NCBI GenBank assembly: GCA_036403035.1
Contig: DASWRT010000163.1
Coordinates: forward strand, 1 to 6,650
Length of the DNA: 6,650 bases
Reading direction: 5' to 3'
Source of the DNA: DASWRT01 sp036403035
GTDB lineage: Bacteria > Pseudomonadota > Alphaproteobacteria > ATCC43930 > CGMCC-115725
In this document: positions 1 through 4,745 of the stretch, piece after piece
Numbering within the stretch: position 1 is the first letter of the stretch
Layout of the letters: each line of letters begins with the position of its first letter
Made by a program: the position numbers and the translations under genes
The notes under the pieces: model-generated
Told to the model about the DNA's origin: nothing
The model's input: the letters and a program-made list of their open reading frames with translations, nothing else
Databases searched by the model: none

Positions 1-391
1 GCCGCACGGCCTTGCCGATGTCCCGGCATCGCCTGCGGCCGCGCGCCTAACCGCCGGACGTCACGGCGCAACGCAGACCACGGCGGCCTACGGGGATAGG
101 CTCTTAATCGACCGCCGATGAGCCGCCGTCGCGACGCCGGCACGATTTCCCGCGCTCGGATTGCTCGACGGAGCAGAAGCACAAAGGATCATTCATTAGC
201 GCGGATTGCGGTTGTTTGGAACTGCATCACGCGAGTTCCGTCGTTCCAAGCTCGATCGAAAACCGATCTGACGACATCACCCGGACTGCGAGTGCAGGAT
301 CAAAAGGGAGCATTACCAACGCTCCGGTCCGCGCATCAACTATCCTTGCCGGCACGCCGCCGCCGTTCACGGCATCGTCCCGGACATGGGG
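1..391. other. Gene-free left edge, no feature recognised
   Basis: No reading frame here looks like a conserved protein. The open frames give Arg/Ser-rich translations typical of shadow frames in GC-rich DNA. I see no tRNA, repeat copy or convincing promoter. A weak 5-bp inverted repeat (GGAGC...GCTCC, about 309-323) is too short to call. The stretch lies downstream of the mucR-like gene and its terminator, so it is probably spacer ahead of whatever lies left of the window. Confidence 0.5.
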
Positions 392-419
392 AAAAACCGC
401 GCTCCTGACGGAGCGCGGT
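392..419 (-). terminator. Rho-independent terminator of the mucR-like gene
   Basis: Read on the minus strand, a perfect 10-bp stem (ACCGCGCTCC paired with GGAGCGCGGT, 396-405 with 410-419) closes a 4-base loop and is followed at once by five T residues (complement of the A run 392-396). It lies about 90 bases past the mucR stop codon, on the correct strand. The plus-strand side has no T run after the stem (AAGGAGAAG), so it should terminate only leftward transcription. Confidence 0.88.
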
Positions 420-509
420 AAGGAGAAGAGCCGGTTTCCTTGCCGGACACCCGGCGAGCCCTTCGCCGTCTCCGGCGAAATCTCGCGGGCGGACCGGACA
501 GTCGCAGGA

Positions 510-1208
510 TCAGGCGATCCCGGCGGACACGCCGGCAGACTTCGACCGGCGTCCACGGCCGGTCGACTTGCCGCTGCCGACACTATTCTGGCCCGCGGCG
601 GCCGACGGTTTCCGGCCTCGCCCTCTTTTCCGCTCCGGAGCGCTCGCCACAGGCGCCGCTGCCGGCGCCGCCTCGGGCGCGCCCTTGCCGGTTGCGCCGC
701 CCGGCCGGCCGCGTCCAAGACCGATCCGCTTGGCCATCTCGCGCTTGCCTTCGGCAAAGCTCGGCGCGGCCATCGGATATTTCGCGTCAAGGCTCCACCG
801 CTTGCGGTAATCCTGCGGCGAGAGGCCGTGCGCAATCCGGAGATGCTTCTTCAAAAGCTTCTGCTTGAGGCCGCATTCCAGGCAGATGAGGTAATCCGAC
901 GCCACGGAGTCCTCGACCGGCACCGCCGGCTCGACCGGCGCCGGCGCGGCGGCCGCAGCCGGCTGCGCGACCTCGGCAGCATTTTCCGCCGCATGACTCT
1001 CGCCCGACGCATCGGCCGAGTCCTGCTGCATTTCGGCAGCGCTCCCCGGCGTACCGGAAAGCGCAGTGCGCAACGCATCCGTCACGGACGTGATGATCTG
1101 CGAGAGCTGCTTCGGCTCCGCCTTGTTCTGCTGAAGATAAACGGAAACGATTTCGGTGACGCTCGAAAGAAGCGTCATACCGCGTGCTCCGACCTGCGAG
1201 TCCGACAT
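510..1208 (-). CDS. MucR/Ros-family zinc-finger transcriptional regulator with long basic tail
   Basis: Probable DNA-binding regulator of the MucR/Ros family, whose members bind AT-rich sites and often repress their own promoters. Residues 12-50 match the family's N-terminal helical region. Residues 106-139 hold the prokaryotic zinc finger C-x2-C-x9-H-x4-H (C109, C112, H122, H127), followed by the usual LSPQDYRKRW and a KREMAKRIGLGR-type segment. Between them lies an Ala/Pro-rich linker (about 76-100). The protein is 232 aa, whereas typical MucR proteins are about 140-150 aa and end near the GLGR segment. The extra ~60 residues are Ala/Gly/Lys/Arg-rich with AT-hook-like cores: RGRP at 166-169, RGRGRKP at 195-201 and GRGRR at 217-221. 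The start is uncertain: ATG at 1208 has only a weak AGAGAG upstream, while the in-frame ATG at 1178 (M11) has GGAG 8 bases ahead and would give 222 aa. The gene is monocistronic as far as visible. Family assignment is firm; target genes are unknown. Confidence 0.9.
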   Translation of the reverse strand: MSDSQVGARGMTLLSSVTEIVSVYLQQNKAEPKQLSQIITSVTDALRTALSGTPGSAAEMQQDSADASGESHAAENAAEVAQPAAAAAPAPVEPAVPVEDSVASDYLICLECGLKQKLLKKHLRIAHGLSPQDYRKRWSLDAKYPMAAPSFAEGKREMAKRIGLGRGRPGGATGKGAPEAAPAAAPVASAPERKRGRGRKPSAAAGQNSVGSGKSTGRGRRSKSAGVSAGIA

Positions 1209-1658
1209 GTCGACCGTGCTCTCTGTTCGTTTTCAAGCCAGATTACTATTTGCCACTGGATCAATGACCGTACAAGTGCGAAGTCACAAAATTGTCGGTA
1301 ATTTTTGCCGGAAGGCGGGCGCACGGATCTTAAGAAATCGGAACGACCATCTATTTTGCTGCATGAAGGCAGGTGCCGATCCGCGAGAGGACGGCATATC
1401 CGGACAACTGTCCTGGAGAACATGCACACCCTGATAACGTGCCGCCGACAGTATACCTGCAGGACGGGCATCGCCGAAACCGCCGCCTGGCGCGCGACCC
1501 AAGCAAGTTTCACCGAAGCACTGCCGTCGGCTCCGACCGGAATTCGACCGGAGGTTTGTGCAAGCTTCCTTGATATTCAAAGAGCGATTTGGGTTGCCGG
1601 GACACGAGGCGGGCATGCACCGTCATGGCGCACCGCTGCCGCAGCAGGCAGCTTCATT

Positions 1659-1678
1659 ACCATACACTTAATTATGGT
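1659..1678. promoter_or_regulatory. AT-rich inverted repeat, possible operator
   Basis: ACCATA and TATGGT are exact inverted copies separated by eight AT-rich bases, in one of the lowest-GC patches of the window. It lies about 240 bases upstream of the protease start and 450 bases from the mucR start. The 6-8-6 layout suits a dimeric regulator, but arms this short can occur by chance and no known operator is recognised. Confidence 0.2.
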
Positions 1679-1823
1679 TTATCGTGAAGAGCATGAATCA
1701 CGCCAGAACAGATTTACCGGCATTCGAGGGAGAGGGAACGGATCACGGCGCGATCTCGATCCGGTGGGTGCTTCGACCGCCGGCGGACGATACGTGCTTT
1801 GCCGGCATCCCGCGGTCCCACCC

Positions 1824-1850
1824 TTGGCGTACCCGATCGCTTCGTGTAAT
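1824..1850 (+). promoter_or_regulatory. Weak candidate promoter for the protease-maoC pair
   Basis: TTGGCG (1824-1829) and TGTAAT (1845-1850, five of six matches to TATAAT) are separated by 15 bases, shorter than the preferred 17. The site ends about 68 bases before the protease start, a reasonable leader length. Spacing and the imperfect -35 box make this a weak call. An alternative-sigma (heat or envelope stress) promoter would look different and was not recognised. Confidence 0.2.
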
Positions 1851-1885
1851 CCCCTTCGTCGCACGATCACGGATTAACGGATCAA

Positions 1886-1903
1886 AGCCTATCCCAGTAG
1901 GCT
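1886..1903 (+). promoter_or_regulatory. Hairpin directly upstream of the protease ribosome-binding site
   Basis: AGCCTA (1886-1891) and TAGGCT (1898-1903) form a perfect 6-bp stem with a 6-base loop. It ends two bases before the strong Shine-Dalgarno AAGGGAGG (1906-1913), which itself stands 5 bases ahead of the ATG. The hairpin could shape ribosome access or mRNA stability, or the inverted repeat could be a DNA-level operator. No poly-U follows, so it is not an intrinsic terminator. Confidence 0.35.
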
Positions 1904-1918
1904 CCAAGGGAGGTCGGG

Positions 1919-3076
1919 ATGAATCGTCGTCGCGGGTTTGCCGGACAGGCCGCCGGATCGCTGCTGCTTCTGCTGGCAGCCTCCGCCGTCGTTCCGGCGA
2001 AGACAGCGGGGGCCGCCGGACTTCCCGAGGTCGCGGGGTCGGGCGTGCCGAGCCTGGCGCCGGTCCTCAAACAGGTGACGCCGGGCGTCGTCAACATCAG
2101 CACGCGGGCCCGCGTCGCGGTGCAGCAGAACCCGCTGCTACAGGACCCGTTCTTCCGCCGCTTCTTCAACATTCCGGAGCAGCAGCGCACGCGCGAAACG
2201 CAGGCGACGGGCTCCGGCGTCATCGTCGATGCGCGGCAAGGCTACGTCATCACCAACAATCATGTCGTCGACAACGCCGACGCGATCGAGGTCACGACGA
2301 AGGACAACAGGCGTTTCCGCGCAAAATTGGTCGGGCGCGATGCCGACACCGACATCGCCGTGCTGAAGATCGACCCGACGAACCTGACCGCGCTCGAATT
2401 CGGCGACTCCGACCGGCTGGAGGTCGGCGACTTCGTGCTCGCCATCGGCAATCCTTTCGGGCTCGGCCAGACCGTCACCTCGGGCATCGTCAGCGCCCTC
2501 GGGCGCAGCGGCCTCGGCATCGAGGGCTACGAGGACTTCATCCAGACCGACGCCTCGATCAATCCCGGCAACTCGGGCGGCGCGCTCGTCGACCTCACCG
2601 GCCGGCTGGTCGGCATCAACACCGCGATCCTGGCGCCCGGCGGCGGCAATATCGGGATCGGCTTCGCGGTGCCGATCAACATGGTCAAGCTGGTGATGGA
2701 ACAGCTCATCCGGTACGGCGAGGTGAAGCGCGGCCGGATCGGCGTCGCGATCCAGGAGCTGACGCCGGAAGTGGCGCAGGCGCTCGGCACGGCACGCACC
2801 GAAGGCGCGCTGATCGCGCAGGTGGCGCCCGGCTCCTCCGCGGAGCGCGGCGGGCTCAGGAGCGGCGACATCATCACCGCGGTGAACGACGTGCCGATCC
2901 GCAGCGCGACGCAGCTCCGCAACCGCATCGGCCTCACCCGCGTCAACGAGACGCTCGGCCTCACCGTCGAGCGCAAGGGACAGACGCGGACCGTTGCGGT
3001 GCGGATCGATCAGGTCGAAGACAGTTCCGGCGACCGCGCCGCGCCGCCGCGGCCCCGCCGGCAGCAATTCCCGTGA
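1919..3076 (+). CDS. Periplasmic Do/HtrA-family serine protease with one PDZ domain
   Basis: ATP-independent serine endopeptidase of the DegP/DegQ/DegS (S1C) class, probably acting in envelope protein quality control. An N-terminal signal sequence (RRR, then a hydrophobic stretch at about 13-25, with possible Ala-x-Ala cleavage near 30-33) sends it out of the cytoplasm. The trypsin-like domain spans about 45-265 with triad H115 (NNHVV), D145 (DTDIAVLKI) and S219 (NPGNSGG). A single PDZ domain spans about 270-365 (RGRIGVAIQELTPEVA, then GSSAERGGLRSGDII). The 385-aa length fits one-PDZ members; DegP and DegQ usually carry two PDZ domains and about 450-500 aa. The tail is Pro/Arg-rich. The loop after the signal region (about 66-95) resembles the LA loop. 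The start is set by AAGGGAGG 5 bases upstream. The gene is probably cotranscribed with the hydratase 35 bases downstream. The signal sequence looks cleavable, but a DegS-like membrane anchor is possible. Subfamily is not certain, so no symbol is given. Confidence 0.94.
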   Translation: MNRRRGFAGQAAGSLLLLLAASAVVPAKTAGAAGLPEVAGSGVPSLAPVLKQVTPGVVNISTRARVAVQQNPLLQDPFFRRFFNIPEQQRTRETQATGSGVIVDARQGYVITNNHVVDNADAIEVTTKDNRRFRAKLVGRDADTDIAVLKIDPTNLTALEFGDSDRLEVGDFVLAIGNPFGLGQTVTSGIVSALGRSGLGIEGYEDFIQTDASINPGNSGGALVDLTGRLVGINTAILAPGGGNIGIGFAVPINMVKLVMEQLIRYGEVKRGRIGVAIQELTPEVAQALGTARTEGALIAQVAPGSSAERGGLRSGDIITAVNDVPIRSATQLRNRIGLTRVNETLGLTVERKGQTRTVAVRIDQVEDSSGDRAAPPRPRRQQFP

Positions 3077-3098
3077 GCGACGGCATTGGGATCAGAGC

Positions 3099-3104
3099 GA
3101 AGGA
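3099..3104 (+). promoter_or_regulatory. Ribosome-binding site of the maoC-like gene
   Basis: GAAGGA stands 7 bases before the ATG at 3112, which fixes that codon as the start and argues for its own translation initiation rather than read-through from the protease gene. Confidence 0.7.
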
Positions 3105-3111
3105 TTAAAGG

Positions 3112-3615
3112 ATGACGGCATCTCCCTCAGCGACTACCGCCGCAACGCAGCCGACGCGGCCACGGTTCTTCGAGGATTTCGCGCCGGGACAGGTCTATGA
3201 ATTCGGCGACCGGACGGTCACGGAAGCCGAAATCGTCGAGTATGCGCGGCAGTTCGATCCGCAGCCGTTCCACACCGACCCGGAGGCGGCGCGCGGCTCG
3301 ATCTACGGCGGGCTGATCGCCAGCGGCTGGCATACCGCGGGGATGATGATGCGCATGCTGGTCGACCATTTCATCCCACGCGAGAGCAGCATGGGCTCGC
3401 CCGGCATCGACGAGCTGCGTTGGCTGAAACCGGTCCGCCCTGGGGACCGGCTGCGCGTGCGCGTCTCGGTGGTGGAGACGAAACGGTCGATGTCGAAGCC
3501 CAACCGCGGCATCGTGCGCTCGATCAACGAAGTACTGAACCAGGACGGCGAGACGGTCCTGTCGATGCGCGGCATGGGCATGTACCGCACGCGCGACGGT
3601 TCAAAAGAGATATAA
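3112..3615 (+). CDS. MaoC-like hot-dog-fold dehydratase/hydratase
   Basis: Member of the MaoC/(R)-specific enoyl-CoA hydratase family, which adds water to, or removes it from, acyl-CoA or related thioesters. The 167-aa length fits a single hot-dog domain. The hydratase signature is present: YARQFDPQPFHTDPEAA at about 44-60 with the likely catalytic pair D49 and H54, then YGGLIASGWHTAG at 65-77. The ELRWLKPVRPGDRLRVRVSV strand block at about 101-120 is typical of the family. The first 17 residues are Ala/Thr/Pro-rich and probably disordered. No signal peptide is seen, so it should be cytoplasmic. It follows the protease gene by 35 bases and probably shares its transcript, though the two have no obvious biochemical link. 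The stop codon TAA overlaps the left end of a 22-bp palindrome. The substrate (PHA-type acyl-CoA, mesaconyl-CoA-like or other) cannot be read from sequence. Confidence 0.92.
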   Translation: MTASPSATTAATQPTRPRFFEDFAPGQVYEFGDRTVTEAEIVEYARQFDPQPFHTDPEAARGSIYGGLIASGWHTAGMMMRMLVDHFIPRESSMGSPGIDELRWLKPVRPGDRLRVRVSVVETKRSMSKPNRGIVRSINEVLNQDGETVLSMRGMGMYRTRDGSKEI

Positions 3616-3635
3616 TACCAACGGCCGTTGGTATT
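3614..3635. terminator. 22-bp perfect palindrome at maoC stop, probable bidirectional terminator
   Basis: AATACCAACGG and its exact reverse complement adjoin with no spacer, so an RNA would fold with about 9 paired bases and a GGCC tetraloop. T-rich sequence follows on plus (TTATTG) and on minus (ATATCTCTTTTG), between convergent genes. Its left end supplies the final two bases of the maoC stop codon TAA (3613-3615). The half-site resembles the ends of the larger repeats at 3742-3844 and 4269-4370 (ATACC, one or two variable bases, then CGGCCGTTG), so it may be a minimal member of that family rather than only a terminator. Confidence 0.55.
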
Positions 3636-3639
3636 TATT

Positions 3640-3738
3640 GTAGAGGCGTCCCTTGGGGCGCCGCTCGCCGCAGCTCCGCTGCGGCTGCAGAACATCGGTC
3701 CGCCGAGAGCCCACGGGCGGGGCAAGCCGCGCCCCTAC
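3640..3738. repeat. 99-bp palindromic intergenic element with GTAGRGGCG ends
   Basis: The element starts with GTAGAGGCG (3640-3648) and ends with CGCCCCTAC (3730-3738), inverted copies with one mismatch. Inside are a 7-bp hairpin (GCCGCAG at 3667-3673 with CTGCGGC at 3679-3685, loop CTCCG), a CCGCC/GGCGG pair (about 3700-3720) and a GGGGC...GCCCC pair near the right end. It sits between the 22-bp palindrome and repeat copy A, forming a mosaic. Only one copy is in the window, so its repeat status is inferred from structure. Confidence 0.45.
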
Positions 3739-3741
3739 GTT

Positions 3742-3844
3742 ATACCGTCGGCCTCGGTCATTGACCGACGCCGAGCGGGTTTTGCTCAAACGCCGCACGG
3801 GCGCAACCAATCGCCGATGAGTCAAGCTCAACGGCCGCTGGTAT
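3742..3844 (+). repeat. Structured dispersed repeat, copy A (103 bp)
   Basis: By hand alignment it matches copy B at 4269-4370 in the same orientation at 88 of 103 positions (about 85%) with one single-base indel. It begins ATACCGTCGGCC and ends GGCCGCTGGTAT, imperfect inverted ends. Three hairpins proposed for copy B are partly kept: the first and second retain pairing through G-T wobbles, and the third is damaged but shows one compensated change (G-C in B, A-T in A). It lies 28 bases past the HIT stop codon. Its size and palindromic make-up recall RIME- or ERIC-type non-autonomous intergenic elements; the family is not identified. Confidence 0.8.
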
Positions 3845-3872
3845 TCGAAGGGCTCAATGCACACGAATTCCT

Positions 3873-4235
3873 CTAATCCGTCGGCACCATCCGGCCGAGC
3901 GGACGGCCGCCGAAGATGTGCAGATGGAAGTGCGGCACCTCCTGGTTTCCGTCCCGGCCGTGGTTCGCCAGGAGCCGGTAGCCGGTCTCGGCGACGCCGG
4001 CGTCGCGCGCGATATTTCCCGCGGCGCGGATGAAAGCCGCAATCTCCTCGGGCGTCGCCTTCGCCGAGAAATCGTCGAAGGAAACGTAGGCGCCCTTCGG
4101 GATCACCAGGATATGAGTCGGCGTCTGCGGGTGGATGTCGTGGAAGGCGAGCACGTGCTCGTCCTCGTAGACCTTCTTGCAGGGTATCTCGCCGCGCAGG
4201 ATGCGGGCGAAGACGTTGCCGCTGTCGTAAGCCAT
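3873..4235 (-). CDS. HIT (histidine triad) nucleotide-binding protein, HinT-like
   Basis: Small cytoplasmic histidine-triad protein of the Hint branch, whose members bind purine nucleotides and hydrolyse nucleoside phosphoramidates such as AMP-lysine. At 120 aa it is full length. Seen: the N-terminal block FARILRGEIPCKKVYEDE (9-26), FHDIHPQTPTHILVIPK (31-47), and the triad HFHLHIF at 102-108 (H102, H104, H106), with H104 the expected nucleophile, followed by GGRPLG. The start ATG at 4235 is chosen because GGGAGA (4244-4249) lies 8 bases upstream and the family N-terminus begins here. The frame stays open further upstream, but that extension only translates repeat copy B. It is the last gene of the leftward his cluster, 134 bases from hisE and separated from it by the repeat. 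HIT genes next to hisE recur in alphaproteobacteria, from memory. A link to histidine synthesis is unproven. Confidence 0.93.
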   Translation of the reverse strand: MAYDSGNVFARILRGEIPCKKVYEDEHVLAFHDIHPQTPTHILVIPKGAYVSFDDFSAKATPEEIAAFIRAAGNIARDAGVAETGYRLLANHGRDGNQEVPHFHLHIFGGRPLGRMVPTD

Positions 4236-4268
4236 CGATCTGATCTCCCGCTGCTTCTCGTTCCTGTC

Positions 4269-4370
4269 ATACCGTCGGCCTCGGCCGTTGACCGACGCCG
4301 AGCGGGTTACGCTCATGCGCCGCGCGGGCTTAACCGACGGCCGATGAGCAAGCTCAACGGCCGTCGGTAT
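4269..4370 (+). repeat. Structured dispersed repeat, copy B (102 bp)
   Basis: This is the better-preserved copy. Terminal inverted ends ATACCGTCGGCC and GGCCGTCGGTAT differ at one of 12 positions. Possible hairpins are CTCGGC/GCCGAG (4280-4285 with 4297-4302), GAGCG/CGCTC (4300-4304 with 4310-4314, sharing bases with the first) and a long 3' hairpin, ACCGACGGCC/GGCCGTCGGT (4333-4342 with 4359-4368), with an inner GAGC-AA-GCTC stem (4346-4355). It fills most of the hisE-HIT gap, so it is transcribed if the operon reads through. Its last base is also the last base of the hisE stop codon. No poly-U follows the hairpins, so it does not look like an intrinsic terminator. Confidence 0.82.
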
Positions 4371-4744
4371 CAGCTCTTGTTCGGCCGCGACTGCTTCTCG
4401 GCGATGCCGGACTGCGCGGTGCGGCGCTCCAGCTCGCGCCATATGTCGGCCGGCGCCAGACCGGCGTCCGCCCAGGCGACCAGGAGATGGTAAAGCAGGT
4501 CGGCGCTCTCGGCGACGAGGCCCTCGGGCTTCGCCTCGACCGCCGCGATCACCGCCTCGACCGCTTCCTCGCCGAGCTTCTGCGCGATCTTTTCGGTGCC
4601 GCGTGAAAACAGCTTCGCGGTGTAGGAGGTCGCCGGGTCGGCGCCGCGCCGCGCCGCGATCGTCGCGAACAGCCGGTCGAGGACGGCGCCGTCGAGCGCG
4701 CCGCCGCCGCCGCCTTCGCCGCTGCCGGAGGTGTCGTCCGTCAT
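4370..4744 (-). CDS. hisE: Phosphoribosyl-ATP pyrophosphatase (HisE)
   Basis: Second step of histidine biosynthesis: hydrolyses phosphoribosyl-ATP to phosphoribosyl-AMP and pyrophosphate in the cytoplasm. The all-alpha MazG-like fold is shown by SYTAKLFSRGTEKIAQKLGEE (about 40-60), with metal-binding acidic residues E59, E60 and E63, and by ESADLLYHLLVAW (79-91), with E79 and D82. It is a stand-alone HisE; no HisI domain is fused. At 124 aa it is slightly longer than the usual ~105-110, owing to a Ser/Gly-rich N-terminus (SGSGEGGGGG, 6-15) that is probably disordered. Its ATG follows the hisF stop after one base, and no clear Shine-Dalgarno is visible, so translation is probably coupled to hisF. 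The stop codon TGA shares its final A with the end of repeat copy B. Confidence 0.95.
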   Translation of the reverse strand: MTDDTSGSGEGGGGGALDGAVLDRLFATIAARRGADPATSYTAKLFSRGTEKIAQKLGEEAVEAVIAAVEAKPEGLVAESADLLYHLLVAWADAGLAPADIWRELERRTAQSGIAEKQSRPNKS

Positions 4745-4745
4745 C

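Larger units (their letters stand above)
1209..1918. other. 710-base divergent intergenic region, no supported gene
   Basis: This region separates the leftward mucR-like gene from the rightward protease gene and should hold both promoters. Open frames run through it (for example about 1305-1877 on plus), but their translations lack any family signature and have no good start site. Visible structure: AT-richer patches near 1240-1310 and 1650-1685, an inverted repeat ACCATA-N8-TATGGT at 1659-1678, an imperfect palindrome centred on GAATTC at 1531-1553, and a hairpin at 1886-1903 described separately. Ros/MucR proteins prefer AT-rich DNA, so the AT patches are candidate operators. That is inference only. 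A degraded gene cannot be excluded. Confidence 0.5.

Noticed and set aside
100..140. Resemblance of the sequence near 110-125 (CGCCGATGAG) to the interior of the ~103-bp repeat
   Set aside because: Only about ten bases match, without the ATACC ends or hairpins; not distinguishable from chance in GC-rich DNA.
1247..1275. Possible mucR promoter (minus strand TTGTAC ... AAATAG)
   Set aside because: The -35-like box is fair, but every -10 candidate at acceptable spacing matches the consensus at only two or three positions.
216..1301. 361-codon plus-strand frame across the mucR-like gene
   Set aside because: It is an antisense shadow of the mucR-like gene: Arg/Leu-rich with no recognisable domain, while the minus strand gives a clear MucR zinc finger.
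1305..1877. 190-codon open frame on plus between mucR and the protease gene
   Set aside because: It starts at a TTG without a convincing ribosome-binding site, the translation has no family motif or ordered composition, and long open frames are expected by chance in GC-rich DNA.
3628..3876. Small plus-strand open frame through the repeat mosaic
   Set aside because: Its translation shares a segment (IPSAS..DRRRAG) with a frame through copy B, but this follows directly from the DNA repeat; no start signal or codon bias supports a protein.
3742..4370. CRISPR array or composite transposon formed by the two repeats
   Set aside because: There are only two diverged 103-bp copies separated by a normal HIT gene, with no regular spacers, cas gene or transposase in the window.
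4236..4442. Upstream extension of the HIT reading frame to 189 aa
   Set aside because: The extra residues only translate repeat copy B and the hisE 3' end. The ATG at 4235 has a good GGGAGA ribosome-binding site and matches the family N-terminus.
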